A DNA stretch of 8,642 nucleotides from assembly GCA_937884685.1 (NCBI GenBank), contig CAKZYM010000924.1, forward strand, positions 1-8,642, in the 5' to 3' direction. The position numbers and the translations under genes were made by a program. This DNA comes from an uncultured Calothrix sp. (GTDB taxonomy: Bacteria > Cyanobacteriota > Cyanobacteriia > Cyanobacteriales > Nostocaceae). This document shows positions 1-5,770 of this stretch, in pieces (position 1 is the first letter of the stretch; the number at the start of each line of letters is the position of its first letter). A model generated the notes under the pieces. It saw nothing but the letters and a program-made list of their open reading frames with translations. It did not search any database and was not told the origin of the DNA.

Positions 1-103
1 AACAGGGAATAAGAAATAGTAAATAAATCGGCACAAATAAACCGAGCTATATAAGAAAATCTATTACGAATTACGAATTATACTTACTTTCTCCTAAAAA
101 TCC

Positions 104-128
104 AAAAAAAAACCACATTCATCAATGT
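104..128 (-). terminator. Possible rho-independent terminator of glnA
   Basis: Read on the minus strand, ACATT and AATGT form a 5-bp stem around a 4-base loop, followed by GG and a run of nine T. It lies about 60 bases past the glnA stop codon. The stem is short and AT-rich, so termination is an inference. The rest of 1-187 is AT-rich, with a doubled ATTACGA heptad near 63-79 and no gene that I can see. Confidence 0.35.
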
Positions 129-187
129 TTCATACTTATTATTTTATATTTTTTGATTTTACCGATATCTACACAAAAAATTCCAAA

Positions 188-1603
188 TTAACAATCGTAA
201 TAAAGAGAAAATTCGTAGGGGTGAGGACGTAAACGCAAGGGGTTTACTTCAGTGTCTAACTTGTAAGAAATCCAGTTTTCAATGAAGTCTTTGGTGAATA
301 CTCCACCTTGGATTAAGAATTCGTGGTCTTTTTCGAGAGCTTCTAATGCTAAATCCAAAGAACCTGGTGTAGAAGGAACTTTAGCTAATTCTTCAGGAGA
401 AAGTTCGTAGATATTCTTATCTAAAGGTGCGCCGGGATCAATTTTGTTTTTAATACCATCTAAACCAGCACAAAGCATTGCAGCAAAGGCTAGATAGGGG
501 TTACAAGTTGCATCGGGACAGCGGAACTCTAAACGCTTGGCTTTAGGATTGTCACCAGAAAGAGGAATACGCACCGAAGCAGAACGGTTACCTTGAGAGT
601 AAGCCAAGTTTACCGGTGCTTCGTAACCGGGTACCAAACGCTTATAAGAGTTGGTGCTGGGATTGGTGAATGCTAACAATGCTGGTGCATGCTTGAGGAT
701 TCCACCAATGTAGTAAAGCCCCATTTCACTCATTCCCGCATACTTATCACCAGCGAATAAAGGCTTACCATCTTTCCAGATGGATTGGTGAGTATGCATA
801 CCGGAGCCGTTATCTTGGAACACTGGCTTCGGCATAAAAGTAACAGATTTACCATATTTCTTAGCTACGTTTTTGATAACGTACTTGTAAGTCATCAACC
901 AATCTGCTGCTTCGATTAACTTACCAAAACGGAAACCTAATTCGCACTGACCACCGGTAGCTACTTCGTGGTGGTGTTTTTCGATAGGAACGCCGCATTT
1001 TGCCATTGTCAGCAGCATTTCCGTCCGCATATCTTGAGAAGTATCGGTTGGAGAGACTGGGAAATAACCTCCTTTATAATTTGGCTTATAACCGAGGTTA
1101 GGTCCTTCATCCTTACCAGAATTCCAGCGACCTTCTACAGAATCGACGTAGTAATAGCCTGCGTTTGCAGTTTGGTCAAAACGAACATCATCAAAGATGA
1201 AGAATTCAGCTTCTGGTCCAAAGAATGCTGTATCACCAACACCGACTGAATTTAAATAATCAATCGCTTTCTGAGCAATTACCCGAGGACAGCGGTCGTA
1301 CCATTCACCCGTCCTGGGTTCTTTAATACTACATGTAATGCTCAGGGTGGGTTCTTTCATGAAGGGGTCAATCCAAGCAGTATTTGGATCTAGCACCATT
1401 GCCATATCTGACTCATTGATGGCTTTCCAACCCCGAATACTAGAACCATCAAATGGTACACCATCGGTGAAAGAACTTTCATCGATTTCGCCTTGGAACA
1501 TTGTTAAATGCTGCCAAATTCCTGGCATATCGATGAATTTCAGATCAATCATCTGAATGTTGTTGTCTTGAATCATTTTCAAGACTTCTTTTGGTGTTGT
1601 CAT
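188..1603 (-). CDS. glnA: Glutamine synthetase type I
   Basis: Glutamine synthetase makes glutamine from glutamate, ammonium and ATP in the cytoplasm, the entry step of the GS-GOGAT cycle. The 471-residue length is that of the cyanobacterial dodecameric GSI. Visible signatures are DGSSIRGW (52-59), GPEAEFFIFD (129-138) with metal-binding glutamates, NGSGMHTHQS (265-274), NRSASVRIP (339-347) and EFRCPDATCNPY (359-370). Tyr399 in KNIYEL is at the position of the enterobacterial adenylylation tyrosine, but cyanobacteria are known to control this enzyme with small inactivating proteins (GifA/GifB) instead; neither is seen here. The ATG at 1603 follows AAGGAG at a 5-base spacing, a strong ribosome site. 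It is divergent from apcF, an arrangement I recall from Nostoc sp. PCC 7120. An NtcA-type promoter lies upstream, so induction under nitrogen limitation is expected. Confidence 0.98.
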   Translation of the reverse strand: MTTPKEVLKMIQDNNIQMIDLKFIDMPGIWQHLTMFQGEIDESSFTDGVPFDGSSIRGWKAINESDMAMVLDPNTAWIDPFMKEPTLSITCSIKEPRTGEWYDRCPRVIAQKAIDYLNSVGVGDTAFFGPEAEFFIFDDVRFDQTANAGYYYVDSVEGRWNSGKDEGPNLGYKPNYKGGYFPVSPTDTSQDMRTEMLLTMAKCGVPIEKHHHEVATGGQCELGFRFGKLIEAADWLMTYKYVIKNVAKKYGKSVTFMPKPVFQDNGSGMHTHQSIWKDGKPLFAGDKYAGMSEMGLYYIGGILKHAPALLAFTNPSTNSYKRLVPGYEAPVNLAYSQGNRSASVRIPLSGDNPKAKRLEFRCPDATCNPYLAFAAMLCAGLDGIKNKIDPGAPLDKNIYELSPEELAKVPSTPGSLDLALEALEKDHEFLIQGGVFTKDFIENWISYKLDTEVNPLRLRPHPYEFSLYYDC

Positions 1604-1685
1604 GGTTACTCCTTATATACCGATACGCAATGGATTATTGCTGAAAAATTGACAAAACTCTGTTGACCCTCAGAAGCTGGAACCA

Positions 1686-1743
1686 CTTTTTGAAGGGCAC
1701 CCTTAAAAGTATTTTTTGAAGAAAAACTTTAAAGGCAACCTTT
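1686..1743 (-). promoter_or_regulatory. Two related small hairpins in the glnA leader
   Basis: In the glnA mRNA sense, AAAGGTTGCCTTT (1743 down to 1731) can fold as a 5-bp stem with a TTG loop. AAGGGTGCCCTT further downstream can fold with a GTGC loop, and flanking CTTTT and AAAAG (within 1709-1686) lengthen that stem. The two look like diverged copies. Both fall between the predicted transcription start and the start codon. They do not resemble the glutamine riboswitch as I know it, and any regulatory role is inference. Confidence 0.25.
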
Positions 1744-1757
1744 GACACACCTGAAAT

Positions 1758-1799
1758 ATCCTAATTACAGACAATTCAGAATTTTGTATCAATTGTTAC
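1758..1799 (-). promoter_or_regulatory. NtcA-activated promoter of glnA
   Basis: The sequence TGTA-N8-TACA is present, with GTA at 1786-1788 and TAC at 1797-1799, a perfect match to the NtcA consensus GTAN8TAC. On the glnA strand, 22 bases further on lies TAGGAT (1763 down to 1758), matching the TAN3T -10 box at the usual class II spacing. A transcription start near 1750 and a leader of about 150 bases follow from this. NtcA is the cyanobacterial CRP-family nitrogen regulator that senses 2-oxoglutarate, and glnA is a classical target. Confidence 0.88.
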
Positions 1800-2017
1800 A
1801 GATAATCAATTATCAAGTTAATGTTAACCTTTTTCTAAATCATCTATACAAAAATAAAAGTTCATCTTATGAGGGTCAACTTTGGCATAGAATCCTTAAG
1901 TAGTATGGATTGCTTTTTGCCAGATTTTGGTTAAGTTAACATAAAATACACTTTTACGATAACTGAAGCCAAATTGATATTAAATTCTTAGATAGGAATG
2001 ATTGGGGGATAATAAAA

Positions 2018-2527
2018 ATGCAAGATGCCGTAACAAATTTAATTAAGAATTATGACGTTACCGGACGGTATTTTGATAGAAATGCAGTAGATTCGCTGAA
2101 ATCTTATTTTGAAAGCGGCACTCAAAGAATACAAGCTGCTGCTGCTATCAATGCCAATGCAGCGTTTATAGTCAAAGAAGCTGGTGTCCAGTTATTTGAA
2201 GACCAGCCCGAATTAATTCGTCCCGGTGGAAACGCTTATACAACTCGTCGCTATGCGGCTTGTTTGCGGGACATGGATTACTACTTACGCTACGCAACTT
2301 ATGCTTTAGTCGCTGGCAGTATGGACGTGCTAGACGAGCGAGTATTGCAAGGTCTACGCGAAACTTACAATTCTTTAGGAGTTCCCATTGCTCCTACAGT
2401 TGCGGGTATCCAAATCATGAAGGAAATGGTTAAACAGCAAATCGCTGATGCTGGTATTACCGATACCAGCTTTGTAGACGAACCATTTGACTACATGACA
2501 AAAGAGTTGAGCGAAACTGACGTTTAA
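2018..2527 (+). CDS. apcF: Allophycocyanin beta-18 type subunit ApcF
   Basis: This is a minor beta-type allophycocyanin of the phycobilisome core. It replaces ApcB in the terminal-emitter trimer with the core-membrane linker ApcE and helps pass excitation energy to photosystem II. The 169 residues read as a complete globin-like phycobiliprotein. Cys82 in AACLRD is the phycocyanobilin attachment site, and Asn72 in PGGNAYTTRR is the asparagine that is N-methylated in beta subunits. The N-terminus (DAVTNLIKNYDVTGRYFDRN) and the long C-terminus ending FDYMTKELSETDV fit ApcF and not ApcB, which is shorter at about 161 residues. The ATG follows GGGGGA at 8 bases. It is divergent from glnA. No linker or other apc gene is adjacent, as is usual because apcF often stands apart from apcEABC. 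Confidence 0.95.
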   Translation: MQDAVTNLIKNYDVTGRYFDRNAVDSLKSYFESGTQRIQAAAAINANAAFIVKEAGVQLFEDQPELIRPGGNAYTTRRYAACLRDMDYYLRYATYALVAGSMDVLDERVLQGLRETYNSLGVPIAPTVAGIQIMKEMVKQQIADAGITDTSFVDEPFDYMTKELSETDV

Positions 2528-2548
2528 TTAAGATGGGGAATGGGGAAT

Positions 2549-2581
2549 AGTTAGGAGTTAGGAGTTAGGAGTTAGGAGTTA
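2549..2581 (+). repeat. Tandem heptad array TTAGGAG x4
   Basis: Four exact copies of TTAGGAG run from 2551 to 2578 with partial units either side. A TGGGGAA doublet precedes them (2534-2547), and its complement ATTCCCCAT recurs at 2629-2637, so the two could pair in the apcF 3' region. This is a short tandemly repeated repetitive sequence of the class known in heterocystous cyanobacteria. The same family recurs at 6995 and 8474. Confidence 0.9.
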
Positions 2582-2639
2582 AAAATTTGATTCTACCCCC
2601 TGTTCTTTAACCTCGGACACCGCACCCAATTCCCCATGC

Positions 2640-2681
2640 CCAATTACCAATTACCAACTACCAATTACCAATTACCAATGT
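2640..2681 (+). repeat. Tandem heptad array CCAATTA running into the tlyA start codon
   Basis: There are five full heptads, four CCAATTA and one CCAACTA, from 2640 to 2674. A sixth degenerate unit, CCAATGT, contains the first two bases of the tlyA GTG start (2680). The translation initiation region of tlyA is therefore made of repeat and has no purine-rich ribosome site. Confidence 0.9.
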
Positions 2682-3615
2682 GAAACAAAGACTTGATGTT
2701 TTATTAGTAGAACTTGGTTTATCTCCGTCTCGTCAGCAAGCGCAGCGGTTAATTCAGGCTGGGGAGGTGTTGGTTGATAATGAACTGGTGGATAAAGCGG
2801 GAACTTCTGTTAATGTAGCGGCGGAAATTCGAGTTAAGCAAAAGTCGCGTTTTGTGTCTCGTGGTGGGGAAAAGTTAGCTAAGGCTTTGGATTATTTTAG
2901 TATCTCTGTGGAAGGACGTGTTTGTCTGGATGGTGGGATTTCAACTGGTGGGTTTACTGATTGTTTGTTACAGGCTGGTGCTAAATTAGTCTACGGTATT
3001 GATGTCGGTTACGGACAGGTTGATTGGCGTTTGCGAAATGATGAACGGGTGATTTTGCGCGAACGTACTAATTTACGTCATTTGACCCCGGAGGAATTGT
3101 ACGGACAAAGAGGGAGAGAGGGAGAGAGGGAGAGAGGGAGGGAGGGAGAATTAATTATAAATAATCAAAAAAATCAAAAATCAAAAAATAAAAAAAACTT
3201 ACCTCCCCTATCTGAGACAGGAGAGGTTTATCAAAGGGAATTCCCTGATTTGACTGTGGTAGATGTATCGTTTATTTCTTTGAATAAGGTTTTACCTGCC
3301 CTGTGGCAACTTTTACAATCTCCTCGTGAAGCTTTGTTGCTGGTAAAACCGCAGTTTGAAGTTGGAAAAAACCGAGTTGGAAAAAAGGGGGTTGTACGTG
3401 ACCCGAATGACCAAGCTGATGCAATCTTTCAAGTTTTGCAAACTGCTATAGAGTTAGGGTGGGATTACAAAGGTTTAACTTGGTCTCCCATAACTGGTCC
3501 TGCTGGTAACATCGAATATCTTTTATGGTTGGGATGTCAAAGCAACACTGTACAGCTTGATTTAGCAGCTATCAAGCAAATAACTTCTGACGCTGCTGCA
3601 AGTTTAAAGCATTAG
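2680..3615 (+). CDS. tlyA: TlyA family rRNA 2'-O-methyltransferase (hemolysin A family)
   Basis: An N-terminal S4 RNA-binding domain (about 1-60, with RLDVLLVELGLSPSRQQAQR) is followed by an FtsJ/RrmJ-like SAM methyltransferase domain. Motif I is LDGGISTGGFTD (83-94), then GIDVGYGQVDW (106-116), VVDVSFISL (193-201) and LVKPQFEVG (221-229). TlyA proteins methylate ribose in rRNA; the mycobacterial enzyme acts on 16S and 23S cytidines, and the hemolysin name is historical. Typical length is about 270 residues; this one is 311 because about 40 low-complexity residues (roughly 143-187) sit between RTNLRHLTPEELYG and FPDLTVVDVSF. The reading frame stays open across it. The start is GTG at 2680: an ATG at 2678 is followed at once by TGA, and the S4 domain needs this frame. 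No ribosome site is visible. The gene ends 2 bp from the convergent cp12. Whether the enzyme works with the insert is unknown. Confidence 0.92.
   Translation: MKQRLDVLLVELGLSPSRQQAQRLIQAGEVLVDNELVDKAGTSVNVAAEIRVKQKSRFVSRGGEKLAKALDYFSISVEGRVCLDGGISTGGFTDCLLQAGAKLVYGIDVGYGQVDWRLRNDERVILRERTNLRHLTPEELYGQRGREGERERGREGELIINNQKNQKSKNKKNLPPLSETGEVYQREFPDLTVVDVSFISLNKVLPALWQLLQSPREALLLVKPQFEVGKNRVGKKGVVRDPNDQADAIFQVLQTAIELGWDYKGLTWSPITGPAGNIEYLLWLGCQSNTVQLDLAAIKQITSDAAASLKH
3106..3240 (+). repeat. In-frame low-complexity insert in tlyA with a GAGGGAGA octamer array
   Basis: Five tandem octamers, four GAGGGAGA and one GAGGGAGG, occupy 3110-3149 as an uninterrupted purine run. An A-rich stretch with repeated ATCAAAAA-like units follows to about 3198, then a CTCCCC/GGAGAG-flanked segment. 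It encodes an Arg/Glu/Gly-rich then Asn/Lys-rich tract absent from normal TlyA. Because the unit is 8 bases, gain or loss of one copy would shift the tlyA frame. The edges are estimated from where family similarity stops and resumes. Confidence 0.85.
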
Positions 3616-3617
3616 AT

Positions 3618-3896
3618 TTAGATATCATATACCCGACACTCAAGCGCACTTGGATGGGTAGCACAGTAGTTTTCCAATGAGCTTTTGATTTTTGCTGCTT
3701 GCTTTTGATGGGATTTCTCGGCTTGCAATTCTTCTACAATATCCCAAGCTACAGCGCATTCACTAGAATTGCTTCCGTTTGCTTCACAAGTGGAACGTGC
3801 TTCTGTAAGAGCGTCGAATATAGCTGTCTCTAGAGAACTACCTGCTTCTTCGTTAGAATTAACAGCAGTTTGCAATACTTCTGTATTTTCAGACAT
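3618..3896 (-). CDS. cp12: CP12, Calvin-cycle redox scaffold protein
   Basis: CP12 is a small, largely disordered protein that binds GAPDH and phosphoribulokinase in an inactive complex in the dark and releases them when its disulfides are reduced. In the 92-residue form both cysteine pairs are present: Cys37-x9-Cys47 (in TCEANGSNSSEC) and Cys78-x8-Cys87 (in CATHPSALEC). So are the core AWDIVEEL (50-57) and the GAPDH-binding tail ECRVYDI. About 20 N-terminal residues precede the conserved region, slightly longer than the shortest CP12s. I chose the ATG at 3896 because GAAGG lies 8 bases upstream; an in-frame ATG at 3917 would add MISKVII and place that ribosome site inside the gene. It converges with tlyA with only 2 bp between stop codons. 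Confidence 0.93.
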   Translation of the reverse strand: MSENTEVLQTAVNSNEEAGSSLETAIFDALTEARSTCEANGSNSSECAVAWDIVEELQAEKSHQKQAAKIKSSLENYCATHPSALECRVYDI

Positions 3897-3945
3897 TATA
3901 ATTACCTTCGATATCATTCAATATATTTCATTGCAAGCTTATATA

Positions 3946-3975
3946 GTTATATATTTGCTTACTTCTACAGTGTAA
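3946..3975 (-). promoter_or_regulatory. Candidate sigma70-type promoter of cp12
   Basis: On the minus strand TTACAC (3975 down to 3970) and TATAAC (3951 down to 3946) are 18 bases apart, about 50 bases before the cp12 start. The area is AT-rich and offers other -10 choices, such as TATAAG just downstream. No NtcA box is seen here. Confidence 0.3.
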
Positions 3976-4070
3976 TTACTCTGCTAAAAATCGTTCAGTA
4001 GTAAAAACCGAAATTCCCTAGGTCGTATTTTTGCGATAATTAGAACGTTAAATCAAATATTAAATAGATA

Positions 4071-4102
4071 TAAAAATGTAGCAATACTAAGTCTCTACAT
4101 TT
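4071..4102 (-). terminator. Terminator-like hairpin over the acyltransferase stop codon
   Basis: In the minus sense AAATGTAG and CTACATTT form a perfect 8-bp stem around a 13-base loop, followed directly by T-rich sequence (TTTTTATAT when the T shared with the stem is included). The TAG stop of the acyltransferase gene (4097-4095) is the end of the left arm. The stem is AT-rich, so strength is uncertain, but position and T tract fit an intrinsic terminator. Confidence 0.5.
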
Positions 4103-5129
4103 GATAACCTTTCAACTTAATATTTGATACAGATTTGAATTCTCCTAACAAAAATTTTCTAGTCACGGAAAAATTACTTATAACTTTGTAAATTAAATAT
4201 GGAATCAGCAAAGCAGCAAATAAGCGCATGGTGCTTTCATTCAAAAATGGTACTTTTTGCAAAGTTATCTGAATCGGTTGATGTAAATAGATGATAATCA
4301 TTGATGCTCCTCCGATTTCACAAATTACCTTATCAAAGAATTTAGTTTTAGTTATAGTTTTTGCAATAGTCTGGACAATTATAATACCTGCGATTGCTGT
4401 TATAAAGTTGATTATTGGCACTCCATAAATTTTATTTCTCATATCAAATGTAAATTCAAGATAAGAGAACTTATCTATCACAAACATTGTACAAAGCGTA
4501 AACAATGCAATTGAGATTAGTTTTATAGAATTAAAAATATTTGATTGCTGAGATGCCATATGTCCCAGCCAGTAGAATGGAAGTGCCATTAAGACAATAT
4601 CAATATTCCAAGGGAAAACAACATCTCTAAAAAGCAAACAATCAATTGTTGCTAAACAATAAACATCCAACATAATGATATTCATCAACCATTTTTCGCT
4701 TCCAAACTTAGTATAGATAAAGTTATAAAGCTGTTTAGTGAAAAACAAGCAGGTGATAAGCCAAAATAAAGCAAAGCAATCACCTAGCATTTCACCACCA
4801 TAAAATTGCTTTAAGGCAAAAATAATTAATGTAGACAGCGAATCTAACTGTTTATTAACAAAAATTCCATGTATATATGTTGTGATAGTAGGAATGCTAA
4901 ATAATATTAAAAATGAGATATAGGGAACAATTAAACGGAGAAAATTCTTTTTAAAAAAAGATAAATAATTATGCTCTTCCTTGTACATATATCCACTAAT
5001 AAATAAAAAAAGCGGCATATGAAACCAGAAAACATACTTGGTAATATTAAAATCTAAGACATGACCAAAAACAATTAATACCGTTGCAATACCTTTCCAA
5101 CAATCAACCCAACTGATTCTTTGCCTCAT
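4095..5129 (-). CDS. Acyltransferase-3 family membrane protein (fucose 4-O-acetylase-like)
   Basis: This 344-residue polytopic inner-membrane protein has about ten hydrophobic segments, for example 12-26, 33-49, 63-85 and further ones through to about 320. The N-terminus SWVDCWKGIATVLIVFGH, with His23, followed by FWFHMPLFLFISGYMY (34-49), is the hallmark of the acyltransferase-3 family and especially the COG3594 branch. These proteins move acyl groups, usually acetyl, from the cytoplasm onto sugars of surface polysaccharide, lipid or exopolysaccharide; the substrate here cannot be told. The ATG at 5129 follows GGAGT at about 8-9 bases. It stands alone between cp12 and a gene-poor stretch with no glycosyltransferase or polysaccharide gene nearby. 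It is visibly more AT-rich, with more Ile/Lys/Asn/Phe, than glnA, apcF or tlyA. Membrane composition explains part of this, and recent acquisition is possible. Confidence 0.85.
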   Translation of the reverse strand: MRQRISWVDCWKGIATVLIVFGHVLDFNITKYVFWFHMPLFLFISGYMYKEEHNYLSFFKKNFLRLIVPYISFLILFSIPTITTYIHGIFVNKQLDSLSTLIIFALKQFYGGEMLGDCFALFWLITCLFFTKQLYNFIYTKFGSEKWLMNIIMLDVYCLATIDCLLFRDVVFPWNIDIVLMALPFYWLGHMASQQSNIFNSIKLISIALFTLCTMFVIDKFSYLEFTFDMRNKIYGVPIINFITAIAGIIIVQTIAKTITKTKFFDKVICEIGGASMIIIYLHQPIQITLQKVPFLNESTMRLFAALLIPYLIYKVISNFSVTRKFLLGEFKSVSNIKLKGYQM

Positions 5130-5287
5130 TCACACATACTCCATAATTCAAGCAAATTTGACAGCACCGTGTTTTGCTTTACGCACAGAATTTATACGGA
5201 GTATTAGTGTATTTTTTATTTAACTAAAAATATATGTATTTTCTAACGATTCACTGAAACAATAAATATTAATATCAGACATGTATT

Positions 5288-5318
5288 GTCTAAAATGCCT
5301 ATACCGTAAGGCATAGAC
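5288..5318. repeat. Isolated hairpin
   Basis: GTCTA-AAA-TGCCT and AGGCA-TAGAC pair as a 10-bp stem with a three-base bulge around an 8-base loop. No T run follows on either strand, so it is not an obvious terminator. Confidence 0.5.
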
Positions 5319-5403
5319 AGGTTATGGGATATATAAATATATAAAGAATCGGTGAAATCCAGAGGGAGTAGGGAGTAGCGCTTGACTACATAAGTTCTGA
5401 TAG

Positions 5404-5484
5404 GCTCGTAGTTGCGCGGTCTTCGCCAAATATGTAGCATCAGAAGGTGAAGATGTTACCGCTAAAAACTTTTTAATGTGGTGA
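5404..5484 (+). pseudogene. Possible short coding remnant
   Basis: A 26-codon open stretch ends TGA at 5482-5484 and reads AKYVASEGEDVTAKNFLMW near its end, a composition like real soluble protein. It is bounded by TAG at 5401-5403 and has no start codon, so at most it is the tail of a lost gene. I do not recognise the family, and chance is quite possible. Confidence 0.15.
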
Positions 5485-5500
5485 AGTACTTGCGACCACC

Positions 5501-5526
5501 AGGGAGCGAGAAGCTCCCACTACAAC
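5501..5526. repeat. GGGAGC/GCTCCC hairpin repeat, copy 1
   Basis: GGGAGC (5502-5507) and GCTCCC (5513-5518) pair around a GAGAA loop, followed by ACTACAAC. A close copy is at 6923-6947, with the same arms and a similar 3' flank. This looks like a dispersed palindromic repeat, and similar ones are common in Nostocales genomes as far as I recall. Confidence 0.75.
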
Positions 5527-5574
5527 TAAGTTGTTATGCATTTAATTTGTATGCTATTAGCGACTAAAATGCAT

Positions 5575-5587
5575 GTCCCTCCGGGAC
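5575..5587. repeat. GTCCC-TCC-GGGAC small hairpin
   Basis: A perfect 5-bp stem with a three-base loop starts a GC-richer patch (5573-5625) carrying ACACGCT twice and a doubled CGCTAA. It resembles dispersed cyanobacterial repeat sequence. Confidence 0.5.
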
Positions 5588-5640
5588 ACGCTATGTCCTA
5601 TCAGACACGCTCCGCTAACGCTAACGCACTAAGTGGGTGT

Positions 5641-5770
5641 GCAAAATTATTTGTGTCATTGCGAGCGACAGCGAAGCATTCACCCGAAGGGTGTGGATCA
5701 TCTCAAATCCTTACGATTGCTTCGTTTCACTTCGTTCCACTCGCAATGACAAATACACAATTAATTTTGC
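5641..5770. mobile_element. 130-bp imperfect inverted-repeat element (MITE- or REP-like)
   Basis: The ends are GCAAAATTA and TTAATTTTGC. The outer 15 bases of each end match at 14 positions as inverted repeats, and after a 6-base insertion in the right arm TCATTGCGAG pairs with CTCGCAATGA. The centre has its own hairpin, CACCC-GAA-GGGTG (5681-5693). The TCATTGCGAGCGA/GATTGCTTCG style resembles repeats dispersed in many bacterial genomes. CTAAGT occurs on each side (5629-5634 and 5771-5776), but the left copy is six bases away, so it is not a clean target duplication. It encodes no transposase. Confidence 0.6.

Larger units (their letters stand above)
1604..2017. promoter_or_regulatory. Divergent glnA/apcF intergenic region
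   Basis: This 414-bp gap holds the promoters of both genes. For glnA there is an NtcA box and -10 (separate entry) and a leader of about 150 bases. For apcF, a loose sigma70-like pair is possible: TTGCCA at 1917-1922 and ATAAAA at 1941-1946, 18 apart, leaving a leader of roughly 65 bases; this is weak. Other structure: GATAAT-CA-ATTATC at 1801-1814 next to the NtcA box, and an 11-bp perfect inverted repeat, GTTGACCCTCA at 1662-1672 and TGAGGGTCAAC at 1870-1880. No small gene is evident. Confidence 0.6.

Noticed and set aside
968..1556. Open frames on the plus strand inside glnA
   Set aside because: They lie antisense to a complete glutamine synthetase gene, and their translations have no family features.
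1604..1760. Glutamine riboswitch in the glnA leader
   Set aside because: I could not find the conserved core of the glnA/Downstream-peptide motifs; only two small hairpins are present.
2549..2681. CRISPR array
   Set aside because: Units are 7 bp and contiguous with no spacers, so these are tandem repeats. No CRISPR repeat-spacer pattern was seen anywhere in the window.
3897..3917. Longer cp12 start at 3917
   Set aside because: It would put the GAAGG ribosome site inside the gene and add residues (MISKVII) not typical of CP12.
5243..5440. 65-codon minus-strand open frame
   Set aside because: It spans a hairpin and AT-rich DNA, has no ribosome site, and its sequence resembles no family I know.
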